6,115 nucleotides of DNA from an uncultured Acetobacteraceae bacterium. Lineage in GTDB: Bacteria > Pseudomonadota > Alphaproteobacteria > Acetobacterales > Acetobacteraceae. The number at the start of each line of letters is the position of its first letter. Within the stretch, counting starts at the first letter, position 1. The stretch lies in the NCBI GenBank assembly GCA_937874445.1, contig CALNAL010000398.1, positions 1 through 6,115 on the forward strand, in the 5' to 3' direction. Below, one piece after another: positions 1 through 5,714 of this stretch. The position numbers were made by a program, and so were the translations under genes. Below the pieces are notes generated by a model. The model saw only the letters and a program-made list of their open reading frames with translations, was not told the origin of the DNA and made no database searches.

Positions 1-419
1 CCGAGCACCCGCCCGTAGCGGGCCGGATCGGCCGGGTGCATCGCCAGCAGCGCCAGCCCTACGTCGCCGGCGGCGCGGCGCTGACGCAGGCGACGGAGGG
101 TCGCGGCGGAGATCAGCGGGTTGTCGGCATAGAGCACGGCGACATCGCCGTCGCCGAAGTAACCGGCGGCCTGCAGTGCCGCGTGTCCGGTGCCCAGGCG
201 TTCCTGCTGCACCACCACCGCATGTGGGGCGGCCACGCGGGCCAGCGCCTCCATGTCGGGACCGACCACCACGACGATGCGCTCGAAGGCGCTCGTGCAG
301 CTGTCGATGAGGTGGGCCAGCATGGGGCGGCCGGCAATGGGGTGAAGGGCCTTGGGCAGCGCCGACTTCATGCGCGTACCCAGACCTGCTGCGAGCAATA
401 CGGCGGTGGCACTCATCAT
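1..419 (-). CDS. glmU: GlmU-type nucleotidyltransferase (UDP-GlcNAc pyrophosphorylase domain), N-terminal part, cut by the left edge
   Basis: Read on the complement, the frame is open for 139 codons from ATG 419-417 (a second ATG follows at once) to base 1, with no stop. The N-terminus carries the sugar-nucleotide transferase signature LAAGLGTRM (residues 9-17) followed by PK (22-23) and LHPIAGRPM (25-33). Further on are QQERLGTGHA (71-80), a metal-site-like YADNPLIS (97-104, Asp99), and DPARYGRVL near the edge. This order and spacing match the uridylyltransferase half of GlmU, which makes UDP-N-acetylglucosamine for peptidoglycan and LPS in the cytoplasm. The C-terminal left-handed beta-helix acetyltransferase half lies outside, so a single-domain NTP transferase cannot be excluded. 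GlmU normally has YGDVPL-like sequence; the Ala and Asn here look like family variation. No Shine-Dalgarno is visible before the start. It diverges from the Gph-like gene. Confidence 0.85.
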   Translation of the reverse strand, partial: MMSATAVLLAAGLGTRMKSALPKALHPIAGRPMLAHLIDSCTSAFERIVVVVGPDMEALARVAAPHAVVVQQERLGTGHAALQAAGYFGDGDVAVLYADNPLISAATLRRLRQRRAAGDVGLALLAMHPADPARYGRVL

Positions 420-426
420 GGCTTCG

Positions 427-455
427 GGGTAGCTGTCTCGCTCGCGCCATGTCAA
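427..455 (-). promoter_or_regulatory. Candidate promoter for the glmU-like gene, placed for a leaderless transcript
   Basis: On the complement a perfect TTGACA lies at 455-450. After 17 bases comes CTACCC at 432-427, which shares CTA with the CTATAT-like -10 of alphaproteobacteria. Transcription would begin about 7 bases later, near base 420, immediately before the ATG at 419. This fits the absence of a Shine-Dalgarno. The -10 match is poor, so only the -35 is strong. Confidence 0.4.
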
Positions 456-463
456 AGGGGGAG
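456..463 (+). promoter_or_regulatory. Ribosome binding site that selects the TTG start of gph
   Basis: AGGGGGAG lies 10 bases upstream of TTG 474, while the in-frame ATG at 528 and GTG at 519 have no purine-rich site before them. It therefore supports a TTG-initiated protein about 18 residues longer than an ATG call would give. Confidence 0.6.
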
Positions 464-473
464 AGAGTCAATC

Positions 474-1169
474 TTGATTTCCGAACACAACAGCGCCGCG
501 TCCACTCTGGTGGGCGCCGTGCCCACGATGGTGCTCGATCTCGATGGCACCCTGGTGGATTCTGTTCCCGACCTGACCGCCGCGGTGAACCACATGCTGG
601 TCGCGCGCGGCCTCGCGCCCTACGGGGAGGCCGATGTCAAGGGCATGGTGGGCGACGGCACGCCCAAGCTCGTCGCGCGGGCCTTTGCCGGCCGCGCCAC
701 TCCCGAGGATGCCACCGGCCATGCCGACTTCCTCACCTACTACGCCGCCCATACCACCGACATCACCCGCCCCTTTCCCGGCGTTCCGGAGACTCTCGCG
801 ACCCTGAGCGCGGCGGGATGGCGCCTGGCCGTGTGCACCAACAAGCCCGAGGGGCCGGCGCGCACCCTGCTCGGCAACCTCGGACTGGCTCCCTTCTTCG
901 TCGCGGTGGGCGGGGGTGACAGCTTCCCCTTCCGCAAGCCCGATCCGCGCTTTCTTTCCGCTGTGCTCGATGCGGCCGGCGCCGACCGGCGGTACGCGGT
1001 GATGGTGGGCGATCACCCCAACGACGTGAACGCCGCGGCGGGGGTGGGCATCCGCTCGATCTTTGCCGCCTGGGGCTACTGCCCGCGCGAGTCCGGCGCG
1101 CATGCCACTGCCGTGGCCGAGCGCTTCCCCGAGCTGGCCACCCTCGCTCCCAGGATGCTGGGGCTCTAG
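474..1169 (+). CDS. gph: HAD-family phosphatase, phosphoglycolate phosphatase (Gph) type
   Basis: Predicted soluble 231-residue HAD-superfamily hydrolase. Motif I is LDLDGTLVDS (residues 21-30; nucleophile Asp22, acid/base Asp24). Motif II is the Thr of VCTNKP (Thr122), motif III is Lys155 in FRKPDP, and motif IV is GDHPNDVNAA (Asp180, Asp184). The helical cap between motifs I and II contains GDGTPKLVARA, typical of Gph, which removes phosphate from 2-phosphoglycolate (from DNA repair or oxygenase activity) to give glycolate. The reading frame stays open to base 36, but homology begins near residue 19. I chose TTG at 474 because AGGGGGAG at 456-463 sits 10 bases before it. In-frame GTG 519 and ATG 528 are alternatives with no such site. 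It diverges from the GlmU-like gene by 54 bases. Substrate is inferred from family; other small phosphate esters are possible. Confidence 0.85.
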   Translation: MISEHNSAASTLVGAVPTMVLDLDGTLVDSVPDLTAAVNHMLVARGLAPYGEADVKGMVGDGTPKLVARAFAGRATPEDATGHADFLTYYAAHTTDITRPFPGVPETLATLSAAGWRLAVCTNKPEGPARTLLGNLGLAPFFVAVGGGDSFPFRKPDPRFLSAVLDAAGADRRYAVMVGDHPNDVNAAAGVGIRSIFAAWGYCPRESGAHATAVAERFPELATLAPRMLGL

Positions 1170-1282
1170 CCTGCCTCTTGGCGCCCGCCCTGTGCTGACG
1201 CGGGGTGGGGCTCCTCGCCTGGACGGGCGACAAGGACGGGCAGCAATGCTGTGCGGCCGAGGGTTTCGGGAAGCGTTAAGGC

Positions 1283-1307
1283 ATTTCGTCATAAAATTTC
1301 ACGCAAT
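1283..1307 (+). promoter_or_regulatory. AT-rich patch in the gap before the amidohydrolase operon, possible promoter or regulator site
   Basis: The 226-base gap at 1170-1395 has no convincing gene. Its one AT-rich patch, with TAAAAT at 1292-1297 inside ATTTCGTCATAAAATTTCAC, stands out from very GC-rich surroundings. TAAAAT could be a -10 box, but no good -35 lies 16-18 bases upstream. TTGACG at 1322-1327 has no -10 partner. Lrp/AsnC-type or other AT-preferring regulators are possible; this is a guess from composition. Confidence 0.2.
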
Positions 1308-1395
1308 TCCGCGGCGGCCGGTTGACGCGCAAGGCGCCGGGGCGGAAGGGTTGCAGCTTTGGTTTTGTCCTTGATCCTCGGAGTTCGCGCGCAAA

Positions 1396-2820
1396 ATGAG
1401 CAATGCCCATCCTGCCTGGCCATTCGTTGATGCCCATCGCCAGCCCTACGAGGCCCTGAGCGATCGGATCTGGGACAAGCCGGAGCTGGGCTTTGCCGAG
1501 ACCTATGCCGCCTCCCAGCACGCCGCCCAGATGCGCGCCGAGGGATTCCGTGTGACCGAGGGCATCGCCGGCATGCCCACCGCCCTGATGGCCGAGGCGG
1601 GCGAGGGAGGGCCGGTGATCGCCATCCTCGGCGAGTTCGACGCCCTGGCGGGGCTTTCCCAGGAGGCCGGGGTGGCCGAGCGGCGCGCCCTGGTGGAGGG
1701 TGGCTCGGGCCATGGCTGCGGCCACAACATGCTGGGCTCCGGCGCCATGCTCGCCGCCTCCGCCGTGAAGGACTGGCTCGCCGCCAACCACAGGCCCGGG
1801 CGGGTGCGCTACTACGCCTGCCCCGCCGAGGAAGGCGGCTCGGGCAAGCTGTTCATGGCCCGCGACGGCGCCTTCGATGATGTGGACATCGCCATCACCT
1901 GGCACCCCGGCGCCTTCGCCGCGGTCGGCGGGACGGTGGCGCTGGCCAATCTCCAGGCCGATTTCAGCTTTATCGGCCGGGCCAGCCACGCCGCTGCTGC
2001 GCCGCATCTCGGCCGCTCCGCGCTCGACGCGGTGGAGCTGATGAACGTCGGCGTGAACTACATGCGCGAGCACATGCCTTCCAGCGCGCGCATCCACTAC
2101 GCCTACATCGACGCCGGCGGGATTGCGCCCAATGTGGTGCAGGCCCATGCCACCGTGCGCTACACCGTGCGCGACCTGGAGCTGCCCAGCGTGCGTGCGC
2201 TGTTCGCCCGCGTGGTGAAGATCTCCGAGGGCGCGGCGCTGATGACCGAGACCACCGTCTCGCACACCCTGCTCGCCGGGATGAGCAGCATGCTGCCCAA
2301 CACCCCGCTCGCCGAGACACTGCAAAAGAACCTCGACCGCCTCGGCCCGCCGCCCTTCGACGAGGCCGACCGCACCCTCGCGCGCCGCTTCCAGGCGACC
2401 TTCAAGCCCGAGGACTACGCCGCCGCCTTCCAGCGCGCCGGCATCCCGGCCCGGCCGGACGTGGCGCTGTGCGACGTCATCCCGCCGATCGACGTGCCCC
2501 CGCCCACCACCCTCGGCTCGAGCGACGTGGGCGACGTCTCCTGGGTGGTGCCGCTCGTCGAGGTGCGCGGCGCGACCTGGGCGGTGGGCACCGCCGGGCA
2601 TTCCTGGCAGATGGTCGCCCAGGGCAAGACCCCCTTCGCCAAGAAGGGTATGGTCCATGCCGCCAAGGCGATGGCTGCCACCGCCGTCGATGTGCTTTCC
2701 GACCCGGCCCTGCTGGCGGCGGCCAAGGCCGATTTCACCGCGCGCACCAACGGCGCGCCCTACGACTGCCCCGTCGGCCCGGAGGTCAAGCCGGCGCTCG
2801 ACAAGTATTCAGGAGCATGA
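1396..2820 (+). CDS. M20 family amidohydrolase, AbgB-like (p-aminobenzoyl-glutamate hydrolase subunit B type)
   Basis: A 474-residue cytoplasmic metallo-amidohydrolase of peptidase family M20 (M20D/ArgE-DapE superfamily). Visible metal and catalytic residues are GHGCGHNM (His106, Cys108, His110), the Glu pair in AEEGGSGK (Glu145, Glu146), WHPG (His170) and TAGHSW (His402). The dimerisation/lid domain is inserted from about residue 180 to 300 and includes RASHAAAAPHLGRSALDAVE. The C-terminal stretch SSDVGDVSWVVP with GTAGHSW is characteristic of AbgB, and the length is close to AbgB (about 480). AbgB pairs with AbgA to cleave p-aminobenzoyl-glutamate, a folate breakdown product. No AbgA or AbgT partner lies here, so the real substrate is open and could be another N-acyl amino acid or dipeptide. 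The start ATG follows GGAG (1380-1383) at 12 bases, a rather long spacing. Its stop overlaps the next gene as ATGA, so it probably heads a four-gene operon. Confidence 0.88.
   Translation: MSNAHPAWPFVDAHRQPYEALSDRIWDKPELGFAETYAASQHAAQMRAEGFRVTEGIAGMPTALMAEAGEGGPVIAILGEFDALAGLSQEAGVAERRALVEGGSGHGCGHNMLGSGAMLAASAVKDWLAANHRPGRVRYYACPAEEGGSGKLFMARDGAFDDVDIAITWHPGAFAAVGGTVALANLQADFSFIGRASHAAAAPHLGRSALDAVELMNVGVNYMREHMPSSARIHYAYIDAGGIAPNVVQAHATVRYTVRDLELPSVRALFARVVKISEGAALMTETTVSHTLLAGMSSMLPNTPLAETLQKNLDRLGPPPFDEADRTLARRFQATFKPEDYAAAFQRAGIPARPDVALCDVIPPIDVPPPTTLGSSDVGDVSWVVPLVEVRGATWAVGTAGHSWQMVAQGKTPFAKKGMVHAAKAMAATAVDVLSDPALLAAAKADFTARTNGAPYDCPVGPEVKPALDKYSGA
2811..2815 (+). promoter_or_regulatory. 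Ribosome binding site of the LOG gene, favouring GTG 2823 over ATG 2817
   Basis: AGGAG sits inside the last codons of the amidohydrolase gene. It leaves one base before ATG 2817, too close to act, but 7 bases before GTG 2823, a normal distance. The alternative start would shorten the protein by two residues. Confidence 0.5.
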
Positions 2821-3695
2821 CCGTGCTGCCACCTGCGGACAATTCCGCCCAGCGCCGCTCGCCGAGCTACCGGCTGGCGGTGGAGGATCCCGAGTTCCTG
2901 CAGCGCGACGAACTGCGTTCCATCCGCTTTGCCCTGGAATACCAGAAGGCGGAGTTGGCGCTGCAGGATTGGGGGATCCGCTCGACCATCATCGCCTTCG
3001 GTTCGGCCCGCGCCCCCTCGCCCGAGCAGGTCGCGGCCATGCCGGAGGAGAAGGTGACCCCGCGGGTGCGCCGCATGCTGGCTTGGTACGAGGCCGCCCG
3101 TGCCTTCGGCCGCCTCGCCTCCGAGAATGGCGGTGCCTTCGCCCCCAAGAACCGTTGGCGCGACAACGTGATCGCCACCGGTGGCGGCCCGGGCATGATG
3201 GAGGCCGCCAACCGCGGTGCCTGGGAGGCCGGGGCGCCCACCGTCGGGTTCAACATCACCCTGCCCCACGAGCAGGGGCCCAATCCCTACATCACCCCAG
3301 CGTTGAGTTTCCGCTTCCACTACTTCGCCATGCGCAAAATGCATCTGGCCAAGCGGGCCAATGCGCTGATTGTGTTCCCCGGGGGATTTGGCACGCTCGA
3401 CGAACTGTTCGAGGTGATCACCCTTGTGCAAACTGGTAAGTCGCCGCGCGTGCCCATCGTGCTGTTCGACCAGGAATACTGGCGGCGGCTGGTGAACTTC
3501 GAGGCGCTCATGGAAGAGGGGATGGTGCGGGCGGAAGAGGTCGCCCTGCTCGAGTTCGCCGATACCGTCGAGGGAGCCTGGGAGGCGATGCTGCGCCGTG
3601 GGCTCAAGGTCGACAAGGACAAGGGCAACGGTGCCGCGGCGGCCCAGCCGGCTGCGGCGGCACCTGGCGGAGCCTCGGCCGCGCGCCAGGACTAG
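2817..3695 (+). CDS. LOG family protein (TIGR00730 Rossmann fold, nucleotide 5'-monophosphate phosphoribohydrolase-like)
   Basis: Predicted 292 residues, cytoplasmic. The LOG/lysine-decarboxylase-like fold shows IIAFGSARAP near the start, GGGPGMMEAANRG (residues 122-134) and PGGFGTLDELFE (188-199). The latter two are the phosphate-binding and catalytic motifs of enzymes that cut the N-glycosidic bond of nucleoside 5'-monophosphates, such as cytokinin riboside monophosphates (LOG) or purine/pyrimidine NMPs (PpnN). The older label lysine decarboxylase is a known misannotation. The N-terminal extension of about 55 residues and the Ala/Pro/Gly-rich tail (about 267-292) go beyond minimal LOG proteins and look like the longer proteobacterial subtype. 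ATG 2817 overlaps the previous stop as ATGA, but AGGAG (2811-2815) is one base from it. The in-frame GTG at 2823 is 7 bases away and may be the true start. Substrate is not decidable from sequence. Confidence 0.88.
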   Translation: MTVLPPADNSAQRRSPSYRLAVEDPEFLQRDELRSIRFALEYQKAELALQDWGIRSTIIAFGSARAPSPEQVAAMPEEKVTPRVRRMLAWYEAARAFGRLASENGGAFAPKNRWRDNVIATGGGPGMMEAANRGAWEAGAPTVGFNITLPHEQGPNPYITPALSFRFHYFAMRKMHLAKRANALIVFPGGFGTLDELFEVITLVQTGKSPRVPIVLFDQEYWRRLVNFEALMEEGMVRAEEVALLEFADTVEGAWEAMLRRGLKVDKDKGNGAAAAQPAAAAPGGASAARQD

Positions 3696-3697
3696 CT

Positions 3698-4066
3698 ATG
3701 CTCGGAGCGGTTTTTCTGTTGCTGGCCTGCCAGATGGCCGGCGAGGCGGTGGCGCGTGTGCTCGCCCTGCCGGTGCCCGGCCCGGTGCTCGGGATGGTGT
3801 TGCTGTTCGTGCTGCTTGCCGCGCGGGGGGCCGCCATGCCGGCCTTCCGGCGCGACGAACTGGGCCACCTCAACGGCGTCTCGGGCACGTTGCTTGCCAA
3901 TTTCTCGTTGATGTTCCTCCCTGCCGGGGTGGGTATCATCCAGCAGGGCCACGTGCTGGCCGACAACTGGCTGGGGCTGGTGGTGGCCATCGTCGTCTCC
4001 TCGCTGGTCAGTCTGGCCGTCACCGGCTGGGTGTTCCTCGCCGTCTCACGGATGCTCGCGCGATGA
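3698..4066 (+). CDS. LrgA/CidA family membrane protein (YohJ-like)
   Basis: A 122-residue, very hydrophobic protein with about four membrane segments (roughly residues 2-22, 24-44, 60-84 and 92-118). Family hallmarks are PVPGPVLGM (25-33) at the start of the second segment, a charged loop with RRDELGHLN (51-59), and FLPAGVGII (73-81). LrgA/CidA proteins were described as holin-like regulators of murein hydrolases, and later work links Lrg/Cid proteins to transport of small carboxylates such as pyruvate. The length is typical. It starts 2 bases after the LOG gene stop with only a weak site (GGA at 3690-3692). Its stop overlaps the lrgB-like start as ATGA, so the pair is translationally coupled and probably forms one inner-membrane complex. 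Confidence 0.88.
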   Translation: MLGAVFLLLACQMAGEAVARVLALPVPGPVLGMVLLFVLLAARGAAMPAFRRDELGHLNGVSGTLLANFSLMFLPAGVGIIQQGHVLADNWLGLVVAIVVSSLVSLAVTGWVFLAVSRMLAR

Positions 4067-4803
4067 ACACGCTTCAGACCGTGCGCGGCGGGCTCGGGGT
4101 GGTGTGGGTCTATCTCGTGCCCAGCCCGCTGTTGTGGCTTACCGTGACCGTCGGCGCCTATGCGCTGGCCGACCGCATCGCCGCTGCCCTGCGTCGCCAT
4201 CCGCTGGCCAACCCGTTGCTGATGGCCATCGTCATGGTTGCCGGGCTGGTGGTGGCCACCGGCACGCCCTACGCCGACTATTTCGCCGGGGCGCAGTTCG
4301 TGCACGTGCTGCTCGGGCCGGCCACGGTGGCGCTGGCGGTGCCGCTGTGGCGCTCGCGCAAGACCGTGCTGCGCGCGTTGATCCCGCTGCTGGCCGCGCT
4401 GGTCGTGGGGTGCGTGGTCTCCATCACCTCGGCGGTGGGCATCGCCTGGGCCTTCGGGGCGCCGCGCATGGTGATCGCCTCCCTCGCGCCGAAATCGGTG
4501 ACCACCGCCATCTCGATGGGCGTGGCCGAGGCGGTCGGCGGCAATGCGGCGCTGGCGGCCACTATCGTCATCATCACCGGCATCTTCGGGGCCATCGTCG
4601 GCTGGCCGATGCTGGAGCGGCTGCGGGTGCGCGACCCCGCCGCGCGCGGCTTCGCCATCGGACTCGCCGCCCATGGCATGGGCACCGCCCGCTGCTTCCA
4701 GAGCGACCCCATGGCCGGCACCTTCGCCGGGATCGCCATGGGGCTCAACGGGATGCTGACCGCCTTTCTCGTGCCGGTGGTGCTGCACCTGTTCGGGATG
4801 TAG
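4063..4803 (+). CDS. LrgB/CidB family membrane protein (YohK-like)
   Basis: A 246-residue polytopic inner-membrane protein. The first 60 residues hold two hydrophobic spans, followed by the family segment HPLANPLLMAIV and FVHVLLGPATVALAVPLW. The conserved C-terminal half has LAPKSVTTAISMGVAE, an alanine/isoleucine-rich span ending GIFGAIVGWP, and AAHGMGTARC (His204) followed by FAGIAMGLNGMLTAFLVP. These are diagnostic for LrgB, and the length fits the family (about 230-245). LrgB works with LrgA, encoded immediately upstream with a 4-base overlap. Plant PLGG1, an LrgA-LrgB fusion, carries glycolate and glycerate, so transport of small organic acids is a reasonable role. GGA at 4050-4052 may be the ribosome site. 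No hairpin with a T-run follows the stop, so the transcript may continue into the GST gene. Confidence 0.9.
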   Translation: MNTLQTVRGGLGVVWVYLVPSPLLWLTVTVGAYALADRIAAALRRHPLANPLLMAIVMVAGLVVATGTPYADYFAGAQFVHVLLGPATVALAVPLWRSRKTVLRALIPLLAALVVGCVVSITSAVGIAWAFGAPRMVIASLAPKSVTTAISMGVAEAVGGNAALAATIVIITGIFGAIVGWPMLERLRVRDPAARGFAIGLAAHGMGTARCFQSDPMAGTFAGIAMGLNGMLTAFLVPVVLHLFGM

Positions 4804-4853
4804 CCTCGTCTGCCTCGGTTATGCTGGTCCGAAATCCCGACACGGAGGACGCA

Positions 4854-5483
4854 ATGGCGATCGAACTTTGGACATGGGATACCCCCAACGGGCGCAAGAT
4901 CTCGGTGGCTCTGGAGGAGATGGGCCTCGCCTATACGGTGCATCCCGTGGACATCAACAAGGGCGAGCAGTTCGACCCGGCCTTCCTCGCCTTCAGCCCC
5001 AACAACCGCATCCCGGCCATTCGCGACTCCGAGGGGCCGGAGGGGACCCCGATCACGGTGTTCGAATCGGGCGCCATCCTGATCTATCTCGGCGCCAAGA
5101 GCGGCAAGTTCTGGCCGTCCGGGCTGCGCGCCCAGGTGCCGGTGCTGGAATGGCTGATGTGGCAGATGGGCGGTTTCGGGCCGATGCTGGGGCAGGTGCA
5201 CCATTTCCTCGGCGTCGAATCCGAGGTGGACCGCCGCTACGGGCTGGCGCGCTACCAGAAGGAGACCCAGCGCCTCTACGGCGTGGCCGACCGGCGCCTG
5301 GAGCGGGTGCCCTATTTTGCCGGCGAGGAAGTCTCGATCGCCGACTTCGCCATTCTCGGCTGGGCCTGGCGGCACGAACGCCACGGCATCTCCCTGGCCG
5401 ACTACCCTCACGTGCGGCGCTGGTACGAGACCATGATGGCCCGCCCTGCCACCCAGCGCGGCTTTGCGGTGGCGCTGCGCTGA
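4854..5483 (+). CDS. Glutathione S-transferase family protein, YfcG/YghU (Ure2p-like) type
   Basis: A 209-residue soluble protein with an N-terminal thioredoxin-like domain (about 1-82) and an all-helical C-terminal domain. Features shared with E. coli YfcG are TPNGRKIS (10-17; the Thr and Asn correspond to those contacting glutathione), SPNNRIPAI (48-56, cis-Pro54), FESGAILIYL (70-79), the WLMWQMGGFGPMLGQ stretch with HHF just after it, and ETQRLYGV. In YfcG and YghU these support glutathione-dependent disulfide reductase activity, with little classical transferase activity. No catalytic Cys is present at the active site, as in that subgroup. Length matches YfcG (215). The start is set by GGAGG (4844-4848) 5 bases before ATG 4854; in-frame ATG 4821 lacks such a site. 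It lies 50 bases after the lrgB-like stop, so it may be the last operon gene or have its own promoter. Confidence 0.9.
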   Translation: MAIELWTWDTPNGRKISVALEEMGLAYTVHPVDINKGEQFDPAFLAFSPNNRIPAIRDSEGPEGTPITVFESGAILIYLGAKSGKFWPSGLRAQVPVLEWLMWQMGGFGPMLGQVHHFLGVESEVDRRYGLARYQKETQRLYGVADRRLERVPYFAGEEVSIADFAILGWAWRHERHGISLADYPHVRRWYETMMARPATQRGFAVALR

Positions 5484-5541
5484 GGCCGCGCCTCCCCGGG
5501 TGCGAAAATGGAGGAGATGCCAGACGGGGCGCAAAGGCCGT

Positions 5542-5571
5542 TTGACTTGCGGGCACCGATGGCCCTAGAAG
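5542..5571 (+). promoter_or_regulatory. Candidate promoter for tRNA-Ser
   Basis: TTGACT at 5542-5547 is followed by CTAGAA at 5565-5570 (17-base spacing) or TAGAAG at 5566-5571 (18). The -35 is strong and the -10 moderate. Transcription would start near 5578, about 45 bases before the mature tRNA. It is the only convincing promoter pair in the gap 5484-5621, which otherwise holds a small GGGCA/TGCCC hairpin (5592-5605) with no T-run. Confidence 0.5.
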
Positions 5572-5621
5572 CGGCGCGCAAACGTCGTGGTGGGCATCCG
5601 TGCCCGAATGCGGCTCCCGGT

Positions 5622-5714
5622 GGAGGGATGGCCGAGCGGCTTAAGGCGACGGTTTGCTAAACCGCTGTACATCGTCAAGGTGTACCGGGGGTTCGAATCC
5701 CCCTCCCTCCGCCA
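5622..5714 (+). tRNA. tRNA-Ser, anticodon GCT, with encoded CCA
   Basis: Full cloverleaf with the long variable arm of class II tRNAs. The acceptor stem GGAGGGA (5622-5628) pairs with TCCCTCC (5704-5710). The discriminator is G5711 and CCA is encoded at 5712-5714. The D-arm is GCC/GGC. The anticodon loop TTGCTAA (5654-5660) carries GCT at 5656-5658 and reads AGC/AGT serine codons. In the variable arm GTACA (5667-5671) pairs with TGTAC (5681-5685). The T-arm is GGGGG/CCCCC around TTCGAAT (5687-5703). The first anticodon-stem pair would be A5649 with C5665, a mismatch; the other four pairs are good. The gene is adjacent to an integrase on its 3' side, which makes it the probable integration target. 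Confidence 0.96.

Noticed and set aside
36..473. Upstream extension of the gph frame to an ATG at 36
   Set aside because: This part is antisense to the GlmU-like gene and has no homology to HAD proteins; TTG 474 has a good ribosome site.
468..1292. Minus-strand 274-codon frame opposite gph
   Set aside because: It is low-complexity Arg/Gly/His-rich sequence, and the plus strand carries all four HAD motifs.
1276..2658. Long 460-codon minus-strand reading frame
   Set aside because: It lies antisense to the AbgB-like gene. The composition is Gly/His/Ala/Arg rich with no recognisable motif, as expected opposite a GC-rich gene.
2817..3695. Lysine decarboxylase
   Set aside because: PGGFGT with GGGPGMMEA marks the LOG phosphoribohydrolase fold; the decarboxylase label is a historical misannotation of this family.
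3604..4788. Minus-strand 394-codon frame opposite lrgAB
   Set aside because: It is a His/Gly/Arg-rich shadow of two clear membrane-protein genes.
5592..5605. GGGCA/TGCCC hairpin as a terminator of the GST gene
   Set aside because: The stem is only 5 base pairs, no T-run follows, and it lies between the candidate tRNA promoter and the tRNA.
5508..5660. Small plus-strand frame from ATG 5508 ending in the tRNA anticodon loop
   Set aside because: It has no clear ribosome site, overlaps the promoter and tRNA, and has no recognisable sequence.
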